From Campylobacterota bacterium (GTDB taxonomy: Bacteria; Campylobacterota; Campylobacteria; Campylobacterales; Sulfurimonadaceae), in contig JAADDU010000149.1 of assembly GCA_013153755.1 (NCBI GenBank), positions 1 through 7,611 of the forward strand: DNA of 7,611 nt. Reading direction: 5' to 3'. Shown piece by piece: positions 1 to 7,218 of this stretch. A model generated the notes under the pieces. It worked only from the letters and a program-made list of their open reading frames with translations. It searched no databases and was not told where the DNA came from. Made by a program: the position numbers and the translations under genes. Every line of letters starts with the position of its first letter. Position 1 is the first letter of the stretch.

Positions 1-1
1 T

Positions 2-586
2 ATAAAAGAATATAAAACACCAGCACTTGTTCATAGTGATTTGGAAGTTATAGATGCAAATGATCAGATTATGTATAAATCATTTTTTCAATTAAAAGGA
101 TATAGCTTTCCAAATAAAAAGTCTTTAGATATATTAATATCTCGTAGTGGTATCATGGGTAATACTATACTTTTCAATAGAGCCTTAAAACAGGTTATAT
201 TACCTTTTTTTGAAAATATACCTATGCATGACTATTATATAGGTGTTATGAATGAGATATATGGTACAAGGATAACTATAAGTCAACCTCTTGTAAAGTA
301 TAGAATACATAATACAAATATAGGTAATAGACAACAATCAATATTAAAAAAAATTAAAGGTTTTTTTTATAATGATTTACCTTATGTTAATCGAAAGGTG
401 TTTTTACTTGATTTATTAAATGCAAAATTGGATAGTTTGGACAAGTCTATTATTAATGATTTTTTGAAGTGTATTGAATATAATAAATTTGAGTTTTTTT
501 TAAAATGTTTAAATAAAAAGGAGTACTTTAAAGGTAAAGTCTTTTATAAATTGAGATTAATATTAAGGTATATAATAAAAATCTAA
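2..586 (+). CDS. Family 2 glycosyltransferase, C-terminal part (5' end outside window)
   Basis: The reading frame is open from the first bases of the window, so only the last 194 residues are visible. Seen: an SDLEVID stretch (visible residues 12-18) at the position of the acidic metal/nucleotide-binding motif of GT-A enzymes, a following segment with GNTILFNR, then MHDYY (75-79) and KYRIHN (99-104). This series is typical of GT2 transferases in O-antigen and capsule clusters, where the His-Asp lies near the acceptor/catalytic site and the Tyr-Arg-x-His segment closes the catalytic domain. The remaining ~90 residues are a Lys-rich, mostly helical tail, probably membrane-peripheral. The role would be to transfer one sugar from a nucleotide donor to a growing lipid-linked glycan at the cytoplasmic membrane; donor and acceptor cannot be told. 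A TTG at 41 is not the start, because the homologous frame continues upstream. The gene is very AT-rich, with two T8 runs (361-368, 494-501). Family confidence is good; specificity unknown. Confidence 0.85.
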   Translation: MKEYKTPALVHSDLEVIDANDQIMYKSFFQLKGYSFPNKKSLDILISRSGIMGNTILFNRALKQVILPFFENIPMHDYYIGVMNEIYGTRITISQPLVKYRIHNTNIGNRQQSILKKIKGFFYNDLPYVNRKVFLLDLLNAKLDSLDKSIINDFLKCIEYNKFEFFLKCLNKKEYFKGKVFYKLRLILRYIIKI

Positions 587-614
587 TCTATATTCAAATA
601 ATTATATTATGAGT

Positions 615-644
615 TTGAAGATTAAAGTAATAAAATAATATAAT
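615..644 (+). promoter_or_regulatory. Candidate sigma-70 promoter ahead of wecB
   Basis: TTGAAG (615-620) and a perfect TATAAT (639-644) are separated by 18 bases in the gap between the glycosyltransferase and wecB. Transcription would begin near 650-653, about 30 bases before the wecB ATG. The surrounding sequence is extremely AT-rich, so a chance TATAAT is quite possible, and no terminator is visible after the upstream gene; read-through from upstream is an alternative. If real, it would drive wecB, wecC and the genes that follow. Confidence 0.35.
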
Positions 645-645
645 A

Positions 646-668
646 CCACCCTGCATTAATAAGGGGGG
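646..668 (+). promoter_or_regulatory. GC-rich hairpin covering the wecB ribosome binding site
   Basis: CCACCCT (646-652) can pair with AGGGGGG (662-668) around a 9-base loop: six pairs and one A/G mismatch, in an otherwise nearly GC-free gap. The right arm is also the only purine-rich Shine-Dalgarno candidate for wecB, ending 11 bases before the ATG, which is longer than usual. There is no T-run after it, so it does not look like an intrinsic terminator. It could lower translation of wecB, or be a chance pairing. Confidence 0.35.
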
Positions 669-679
669 ATAATTTATTT

Positions 680-1819
680 ATGATAAAACAAAAAGTTCTT
701 ATAGTTTTTGGAACTAGACCAGAAGCTATCAAAATGGCACCATTGGTTAAAGAGTTTGAAAAATATCAAGATACATTTGAAATGAAAGTGTGTGTTACAG
801 CACAACATAGAGAGATGTTAGATCAGGTTCTATCTCTGTTTGAGATAAAACCACATTATGATTTAGATATCATGAAAGCAGGGCAAGATTTGTATGATGT
901 AACATCTAAAGTACTCTTAGGTCTTAGAGATATTTTAGAAGAGTTTGCTCCAGATTTGGTTTTAGTGCATGGAGATACGACTACTACACTATCGGCTACA
1001 CTAGCATCTTTTTACAAGCAGATACCAGTAGGGCATGTAGAAGCAGGATTAAGAACAGGCGATATATACTCACCATGGCCAGAAGAAGCAAACAGGTTAT
1101 TAACAACACAAATAACTAAATATCATTTTGCTCCAACACGAACCAATAGGGAAAATCTACTTAAAGAACATACAAATGAAAAAGATATCATCATAACAGG
1201 CAATACTGTTATAGATGCACTGTTTTGGATACTTGATAAAATCAAGCAAGATAGCTCTTTGGAAAATACATTACAAATAGATATACAGAGTAAAGGATAT
1301 ACTTTAAGTGATAAAAGATTAGTACTTATCACAGGACATAGGAGAGAGAACTTTGGAGAAGGTTTTCTCAATATCTGTAACGCATTAAAAGAGTTGGCAT
1401 CAAGATATCAAGATGTAGATTTTGTATATCCTGTTCATCTCAATCCAAATGTAAGAAAACCAGTCAACGAGATACTTTCAGATATAGATAATGTTTATCT
1501 TATAGAGCCTTTAGAGTATCTGCCATTTGTATATATGTTGGATAACTCTTATCTAGTGCTTACAGATAGTGGTGGTATCCAAGAGGAAGCACCATCTTTG
1601 GGTAAACCTGTACTTGTGATGAGAGATACTACAGAGAGACCAGAAGCTGTAGAAGCAGGTACTGTTATGTTGGTAGGAACAAATAATGATAGTATCATCT
1701 CTAATGTATCAAGACTTTTAGATGATGACTTGTACTATAAAAAAATGGCATATTCACACAATCCATATGGTGATGGTAATGCTAGTAAAAAAATAGTAGA
1801 ATTTTTAAAAAATAGATAA
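680..1819 (+). CDS. wecB: UDP-N-acetylglucosamine 2-epimerase (non-hydrolysing)
   Basis: Cytoplasmic enzyme that interconverts UDP-GlcNAc and UDP-ManNAc through 2-acetamidoglucal and UDP intermediates. The 379 residues match the usual ~375 of bacterial WecB/MnaA/RffE. Seen: the N-terminal [12 protein letters not shown] signature (11-22, with Arg13 and Lys18), HGDTTT with Asp99, [10 protein letters not shown] with Glu121, PWPEEANR with Glu135/Glu136, TGHRREN with His220, and the C-terminal UDP-binding [10 protein letters not shown] (296-305) followed by RDTTERPE (315-322). These correspond to the residues known to be catalytic or substrate-binding in the E. coli enzyme, so it should be active. 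It looks like the bacterial non-hydrolysing form, not the sialic-acid-pathway hydrolysing type. No other in-frame start lies nearby. wecC follows after 15 bases and uses its product. Some species call this gene mnaA or rffE. Confidence 0.96.
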   Translation: MIKQKVLIVFGTRPEAIKMAPLVKEFEKYQDTFEMKVCVTAQHREMLDQVLSLFEIKPHYDLDIMKAGQDLYDVTSKVLLGLRDILEEFAPDLVLVHGDTTTTLSATLASFYKQIPVGHVEAGLRTGDIYSPWPEEANRLLTTQITKYHFAPTRTNRENLLKEHTNEKDIIITGNTVIDALFWILDKIKQDSSLENTLQIDIQSKGYTLSDKRLVLITGHRRENFGEGFLNICNALKELASRYQDVDFVYPVHLNPNVRKPVNEILSDIDNVYLIEPLEYLPFVYMLDNSYLVLTDSGGIQEEAPSLGKPVLVMRDTTERPEAVEAGTVMLVGTNNDSIISNVSRLLDDDLYYKKMAYSHNPYGDGNASKKIVEFLKNR

Positions 1820-1834
1820 TAAAGGGAAGTATTA

Positions 1835-3067
1835 ATGAAAACATTATGTATGATAGGATTGGGGTATATAGGGCTACCTACAGGTGCAGTATTTGCTAAA
1901 AATGGTGTGATGGTAAAGGGTGTTGATATCAACCAACATGCAGTTGATACTATAAATGATGGTCGTATCCATATAGAAGAGCCAGGTCTTGAAGAGCTTG
2001 TAAAAGAGGTAGTAGATGCAGGTATGATGAAAGCTTATACTACACCTCAAGAAGCAGATGCGTTTATTATGGCTGTACCTACTCCATTTAAGGGAGAGGA
2101 TCATGAACCAAACTTAGACTACATAGAAGCAGCTACTAGAAGTTTGGCAAAAGTTCTTAAAAAAGGTGATCTTGTTATACTTGAATCAACTTCACCAGTA
2201 GGTACAACAGAAAAGATGTCAGCATGGTTGGCTCAAGAGAGACCAGACCTTACTTTCCCTCATCAAGTAGGTGAAGAGAGTGATATTAGAGTAGCTCATT
2301 GTCCAGAAAGAATCTTACCAGGGCAAATGATCAGAGAGCTTGTAGAAAATGATAGAGTAGTAGGTGGTATAACACCAGCTTGTACAAAAGCAGCAAGTGA
2401 TTTGTATAAGACATTTGTAAAAGGTGAATGTGTAGAGACAAGTGCAAGAGTAGCTGAGATGAGTAAGCTTACAGAAAATGCATTTAGAGATGTCAATATC
2501 GCTTTTGCAAATGAGTTGAGTCTGCTTTGTGATAAGATGGGTATAGATGTATTTGAACTTATCGAGATGGCAAACAAACACCCAAGAGTTGATATACTTC
2601 AACCAGGTTGTGGAGTAGGTGGACACTGTATAGCAGTAGATCCATGGTTTATAGTCAATGCCTTCCCAAATGATGCGCATATCATAAAAACAGCTAGAGA
2701 GATAAATGATGGTAAACCTCTATATGTTATCTCAAAAACAAAAGAGGCAGTAAAAGGTATAGACAATCCTAAAATTGCTTGTTTGGGACTTGCATTTAAA
2801 CCAGATATCGATGATCTTAGAGAGTCTCCAGCATTAGAGATAACAAAAATGCTTTCAGATGTAGAAGATTTTGAGATATTAGCAGTAGAACCAAATATCA
2901 AAGAGTTACCAAAAGTTTTAGCAAATAGAAAAAATGTAAAATTAGCTACACTTGATGAGGCTTTAAAAGAAGCAGATGTTATTGTAATTCTTGTAAAGCA
3001 CAAAGAGTTTATCAATCTTGAAAGTGATAAAAAAGTACTTGATTTTGTGAATGCGGTTAATATGTAA
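1835..3067 (+). CDS. wecC: UDP-N-acetyl-D-mannosamine dehydrogenase
   Basis: NAD-dependent, four-electron oxidation of UDP-ManNAc to UDP-ManNAcA (N-acetylmannosaminuronic acid) in the cytoplasm. At 410 residues it is close to the ~420 of E. coli WecC. Seen: an N-terminal Rossmann motif GLGYIGLPTG (8-17), VPTP (81-84), ESTSPVGTTEKM (117-128), AHCPERILPG (154-163), Lys211 in SKLTENAFRDVNIA, the active-site loop PGCGVGGHCIAVDPW with nucleophile Cys265, and the C-terminal UDP-binding GLAFKPDIDDLRESPALE (318-335). The GGHCIAVDP loop and PERILPG form favour WecC/WbpA-type N-acetyl-hexosamine dehydrogenases over UDP-glucose dehydrogenase; immediate pairing with wecB supports ManNAc as substrate. A strong ribosome binding site, AAAGGGAAG (1821-1829), fixes the start. 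The substrate is inferred from family and context; a UDP-GlcNAc dehydrogenase role is the main alternative. Confidence 0.93.
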   Translation: MKTLCMIGLGYIGLPTGAVFAKNGVMVKGVDINQHAVDTINDGRIHIEEPGLEELVKEVVDAGMMKAYTTPQEADAFIMAVPTPFKGEDHEPNLDYIEAATRSLAKVLKKGDLVILESTSPVGTTEKMSAWLAQERPDLTFPHQVGEESDIRVAHCPERILPGQMIRELVENDRVVGGITPACTKAASDLYKTFVKGECVETSARVAEMSKLTENAFRDVNIAFANELSLLCDKMGIDVFELIEMANKHPRVDILQPGCGVGGHCIAVDPWFIVNAFPNDAHIIKTAREINDGKPLYVISKTKEAVKGIDNPKIACLGLAFKPDIDDLRESPALEITKMLSDVEDFEILAVEPNIKELPKVLANRKNVKLATLDEALKEADVIVILVKHKEFINLESDKKVLDFVNAVNM

Positions 3068-3085
3068 TTGATATTTTTTGTTTGT

Positions 3086-3094
3086 AAAGAGGGG
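3086..3094 (+). promoter_or_regulatory. Ribosome binding site of the large fusion gene
   Basis: AAAGAGGGG ends five bases before the ATG at 3100. It fixes the start, which matters because it shows that the protein begins directly with the hydrolase module and has no N-terminal leader. No promoter is obvious in the 32-base gap after wecC, so translation probably uses the wecBC transcript. Confidence 0.7.
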
Positions 3095-3099
3095 ACAAG

Positions 3100-6000
3100 A
3101 TGGGGGTAGTGACAGATAAATGGGAAGAAGCCAATAAAGATAATCTTGAAGGATTATCTTTTATTGATGATGGTAAACGAAAGCTTTTTTATCGTTTTTC
3201 TCCTTCTAAAAAAAACTCTTTTAATGCTCCTTTGTTAGTTATCTTACATGGTCATGGAACAAAACTAGCAACAAAGTTTCAAAGAGATGGGTGGAATGTA
3301 CTTTCTCCTGTTGATCACTTTGGATATGAAGGCAATGGATGTTGGTGGCTGGGAGAAAATGGAGATTTTTTTGTTAAAGAATTGTTGCAAAAGTTAATTA
3401 AACAGAAAGCTTCTGAGTATAATTCTGAAAATAATATATATTTTTATGGTAGTTCTATGGGGGGATATGGAGCTATATTGCATGGTATATTATGTGGTGC
3501 AAGAGCTATTTATGCTAATGTTCCACAGATAAAACTTTTAGGTACGAATTATTCAGAAAACAGTAGTATAAGAAAAAGTTTTGAATATATCTTTGGTAAT
3601 AATACATTAGAGTTTAAAGAAAACAACTTATTGAATTGGTTAGATTCTGAAAGAAAGTTTCCTGTTTTTTATTTATGTGAAAATATTATTGAAGAAAAGG
3701 CTCCTTTAAGTAATTATTTGAAAGAACATACTTTGTCTTTTTTAAATCAATGTTATAAATATCAGATAAAATCTCATTTTGAAATTTTACCTCAAGAAGG
3801 TCATACAAAAAATTATGGTATAAAAGAGGTCATAGATAAATTTATGAGATTTACGCCTCCAGCAGAACCATATCAGGATGAAAATATAGCCAATATATTT
3901 TATCCTACTATAATACATAGCAAACAAGAAGATTGTAGTATAAATAAAACTTTTTTATTGGGTAATGGCAAAGTATTGAAAATTGATATAGAAGGTTTAT
4001 TTAGATTTAAATTTTTATATGCCGATGAAAAATGTCTAATAGTACAAAAAAACAGTAATACTTTAGCGGTTAGTTTTGATGAGGGTAAAACCTTTAGCTT
4101 AACAAAAACTATTAAAGATTTTAAAATTTTTCAAATATATCCATTATCTAATGGAAATTATTTGTTGGGAGGAACAGAAGAATCGACTTCAGTTTTATAT
4201 GTTTTAGATAGTAGTTTGAATATTTTAAAAAAACATGATGATTTAGGAGAAAGGACATGGCATGCTCATGGTGCTATAGATGAAGCATATGGTATAGTTA
4301 TGTATATTGATTATCAAAATTTTGATAAAAATGCTTCTTTACCTCAGTTTATAAATATCTTTAGATCTAAAGATTTTGGTTTATCATGGGAAAAAGTATA
4401 TAGTTTAAAACATCCCGAAGAAGTAAGACATGGTCATACTCTTCAAGCTGATCCTTATAAAGAAAATACATGGTTGGCTACTACAGGTGATACACCATCT
4501 CAATCAAGATGGTTTTTAAGTAATGACAATGGTAATACATGGATAGAAATAACAGATAAAAGTTATGTAAATGATGCAGTAAAAAATAGAAGTTTATCTG
4601 CACATAGAACAACATCTATCGATATTACTGAAGACTATTATTATTTTTCAACAGATGATCTTATGGGTAGTACATTGGATTATTTTATAGAGTATGCTGG
4701 TGAGAGAAAAGCATCCTCCAAATTTTATAGAGCAAATAAAACAGAACCTATAAAGTTAGAAAAATTAACAAATCTTGGTATACATGGTAGAAGTATGATA
4801 GATGTAGGTGATGGATATATAATAGTTACAGAAGCCAAATATGTATCTTTTAATTCACAAGTTTTTTATATTGATAAATCTAATTTAACTAAAGCATATT
4901 TTTTATTTGATATCTATGGTAATAAAAGACATGCTGGTACTGCTTCAATGAATAGTGTATTTTTGAAGCAAAAGTATTTTTATACAGCTATTAATAGAGG
5001 TCAATTTCTAGATAGTGATATACAATCTTTAAAATGGAATATCGCAATAGAAGAAAATAAAAGCCATTCATTTGAATATAAAATTGAAAACTATATTAAA
5101 TTTGAAGAACACTTGTGGTTTTTGAATAATACAAAAAGTATTGATGATATTTCATTTCAAGGCAATAGTGTTCATTTATCTTTAAAAGATATTGATAATG
5201 CATTTTATCTATTGCTTGGTGATAAACTATTTAATCGTTTAAAGCCAAAACAGTTGTTTTCCATAGAGTACGATAATGGTTTTATCATAGAGTTTGATGC
5301 TATGTATGATACTAGCAACATAACATTTTTTGTTGAATTTTATGATGATAAACAAAAAGTATATACAAAATCACATGATATAGTATATGGGAAAAATTCT
5401 TTTAATTTTAAAGTATATACTGGTGCGAAGTATATTAAAATACTATTTAGAATGCAAAACAATACCAAGGATAATGTTGCTTTAAGCAATTTGTCAATAA
5501 AACCTCTTCAAAGGTCATTCCCCAAAAAAGTAAATAACTATATACAAAATTTAAATAGTTTAGATATAAAGTTTTACTTGTTGACATTTGCTCGTTATTC
5601 AGATAGTTCTAGATTTAAACCTCGTAAAGATCTAGATTATTTTGATATAAAATTACCATTAGATTGGGATATAGATCCATTTAATGAAACAAATTGGAAG
5701 TTTCAACTACATGCACTAAGGTTACTTGATCGTGAGTTAACTCAATATATGGAATCTAAAGAAATAACAATTTTAGAAAGAATTATTGAGGTTGTTTTGG
5801 ATTGGAAAAGAGATATTATTGATAATAAAAAGAATTTTGATTTCAATAGAGAGGAAAATCCTGACTCTTTTGCTTGGCATGATATGGCTACAGGTTTAAG
5901 AGCTTTAAAAATATCATACATATTTGAAGAATTAATTAAACTAACTAAAACTAAAATAGAATTTGATAAGTATTTGGATGATTTCTATTTATTAGTCAAA

Positions 6001-7215
6001 TTGCATATAGAAGCATTGAGTAAACAAGATATAGCACCAACCAATCATGCTATATATCAAATACATGGGTTAATGATGCTTTTAAGACTATTTCCAGATG
6101 ATTTTGAAAATATATCACAATTAAAACAACAAACTGAAAAAAATATGATAGATATTTTTTATAAACAATTTTTCAAAGAAGGAATACATAAAGAAAACTC
6201 TTCAAGATATCACTATTTGGCAATAGAGACTTTTCAAAAGATTTTATCTATAGATATCTATCCAGATTTGGATGAGATATTTATTGTACTTGATAAAGCA
6301 AAAACCAATTGTGCATATATGCATTTTCCAAATTTGGAATCTTTGATGACAGGTGACTCTGATTATAAACTTGTTACTAAAGAAAAAGGAGAATGGATAG
6401 AAGAGGGTATTACTCTCTTTGAAGAGAGTGGCTATACTTATATATATGAGCAAGAGGGTGCATCTATGCTGTATTTAAATACAGCTTTTTTAAACAGGAC
6501 TCATAAACATGCAGACTTTTTTAATGTATTGTTTTATGAATATGGTAAAAATATTCTTGTTGATGCTGGAAAATATTCGTATGTTAAAGATAATCCTTTT
6601 AGAAAATATTGCATAAGTACAAGAGCTCATAATACTGTGCTTATAGACAATCAAAACTATAAACTTGATAGAAAATACTTCTTTGAATCAAAAGTAGTTT
6701 TATCAGAAAAGAAAGATGGATATTATCACATAAAAACACTACATGAGTATCCTTATCTTTCAAATACTATACATGAAAGAAATATCTTTTATAAACCAAA
6801 AGAGTTTCTTTTTGTACTTGATATAATGAAGTCTGATGAGATAAAAAATTTTAAACAGTTGTTTCATCTACATCAGGATTTAGAGTTATTTGAGAAAGAT
6901 ACATATCTATATAGTGATATACAAAATGATACTACTATGTATATAAATATGAAATCTATAGAAGGAAAGGATAATAAACTATGTAAAAATATATCTTTTA
7001 ATAAAGGCATTGATGGAGAGATAGAAGGGTATAGAGCATTGGGACATAATGAAGTTGTTGAAAATTATGTTTTGGTAAATGAAATTGATAGTGCCTATGC
7101 TGTCATGGGAAGTATGTTTTCATTTAACCAATTAAGGGATTTTGAAGTGTTGTTTGCTGATGATAGTAAGCTAGAGATATTATTTGAAAATTATCACGAG
7201 ATTATAAAAGGATAA
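3100..7215 (+). CDS. Multimodular hydrolase / Asp-box beta-propeller / heparinase II/III-type lyase
   Basis: One uninterrupted 1371-residue frame with four apparent modules. (1) Residues ~20-255: alpha/beta hydrolase resembling the Asp2/XcbB-CpsF group, with oxyanion-hole HGHG (50-53), WWLGENGDFF (around 85-94), nucleophile Ser119 in GSSMGGYG (117-124) and candidate His235 in EGHTKN; the acid residue is not obvious (Glu194 is possible). (2) ~285-650: beta-propeller with three Asp-boxes, SFDEGKTF (325-332), SKDFGLSW (423-430) and SNDNGNTW (474-481), and about seven blades. (3) ~655-805: beta-strand-rich segment, possibly carbohydrate-binding. (4) ~808-1371: heparinase II/III-like lyase, helical toroid with WHDMATGLR (926-934), Asn982-His983, Tyr1037 in SSRYHY, then the beta-sheet domain with HKHAD (1135-1139), VDAGKYSY and STRAHNTV (1173-1180). 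Family knowledge implies beta-elimination of a hexuronate-containing polysaccharide. No signal peptide or membrane helix is seen. It follows wecC by 32 bases. Exact substrate, and whether every module is active, are unknown. Confidence 0.88.
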   Translation: MGVVTDKWEEANKDNLEGLSFIDDGKRKLFYRFSPSKKNSFNAPLLVILHGHGTKLATKFQRDGWNVLSPVDHFGYEGNGCWWLGENGDFFVKELLQKLIKQKASEYNSENNIYFYGSSMGGYGAILHGILCGARAIYANVPQIKLLGTNYSENSSIRKSFEYIFGNNTLEFKENNLLNWLDSERKFPVFYLCENIIEEKAPLSNYLKEHTLSFLNQCYKYQIKSHFEILPQEGHTKNYGIKEVIDKFMRFTPPAEPYQDENIANIFYPTIIHSKQEDCSINKTFLLGNGKVLKIDIEGLFRFKFLYADEKCLIVQKNSNTLAVSFDEGKTFSLTKTIKDFKIFQIYPLSNGNYLLGGTEESTSVLYVLDSSLNILKKHDDLGERTWHAHGAIDEAYGIVMYIDYQNFDKNASLPQFINIFRSKDFGLSWEKVYSLKHPEEVRHGHTLQADPYKENTWLATTGDTPSQSRWFLSNDNGNTWIEITDKSYVNDAVKNRSLSAHRTTSIDITEDYYYFSTDDLMGSTLDYFIEYAGERKASSKFYRANKTEPIKLEKLTNLGIHGRSMIDVGDGYIIVTEAKYVSFNSQVFYIDKSNLTKAYFLFDIYGNKRHAGTASMNSVFLKQKYFYTAINRGQFLDSDIQSLKWNIAIEENKSHSFEYKIENYIKFEEHLWFLNNTKSIDDISFQGNSVHLSLKDIDNAFYLLLGDKLFNRLKPKQLFSIEYDNGFIIEFDAMYDTSNITFFVEFYDDKQKVYTKSHDIVYGKNSFNFKVYTGAKYIKILFRMQNNTKDNVALSNLSIKPLQRSFPKKVNNYIQNLNSLDIKFYLLTFARYSDSSRFKPRKDLDYFDIKLPLDWDIDPFNETNWKFQLHALRLLDRELTQYMESKEITILERIIEVVLDWKRDIIDNKKNFDFNREENPDSFAWHDMATGLRALKISYIFEELIKLTKTKIEFDKYLDDFYLLVKLHIEALSKQDIAPTNHAIYQIHGLMMLLRLFPDDFENISQLKQQTEKNMIDIFYKQFFKEGIHKENSSRYHYLAIETFQKILSIDIYPDLDEIFIVLDKAKTNCAYMHFPNLESLMTGDSDYKLVTKEKGEWIEEGITLFEESGYTYIYEQEGASMLYLNTAFLNRTHKHADFFNVLFYEYGKNILVDAGKYSYVKDNPFRKYCISTRAHNTVLIDNQNYKLDRKYFFESKVVLSEKKDGYYHIKTLHEYPYLSNTIHERNIFYKPKEFLFVLDIMKSDEIKNFKQLFHLHQDLELFEKDTYLYSDIQNDTTMYINMKSIEGKDNKLCKNISFNKGIDGEIEGYRALGHNEVVENYVLVNEIDSAYAVMGSMFSFNQLRDFEVLFADDSKLEILFENYHEIIKG

Positions 7216-7218
7216 GTT

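Noticed and set aside
41..43. TTG as the start of the first gene
   Set aside because: The same frame is open to the window edge, and its upstream residues (PALVHSD) belong to the glycosyltransferase fold, so the true start is outside.
361..501. T8 runs at 361-368 and 494-501 as phase-variation switches
   Set aside because: Such runs are expected in coding sequence this AT-rich, and both are in frame in an intact C-terminus; nothing marks them as switches. The A8 at 3208-3215 in the fusion gene was set aside for the same reason.
598..610. AT-only partial palindrome after the glycosyltransferase stop, as a terminator
   Set aside because: There are no G/C pairs in the stem and no following T-run; too weak to call.
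1123..3015. Several reverse-strand open frames of 65-138 codons inside wecB and wecC
   Set aside because: They lie wholly or largely antisense to two clearly conserved genes, encode no recognisable motif, and have no ribosome binding site that I could see.
6412..6429. Inverted repeat ACTCTCTT-TG-AAGAGAGT
   Set aside because: It lies in the middle of the lyase coding region, has no T-run or operator context, and encodes ordinary residues (TLFEES).
6244..6453. Reverse-strand open frame inside the lyase module
   Set aside because: Antisense to the conserved heparinase-like region; low-complexity hydrophobic translation typical of a shadow frame.
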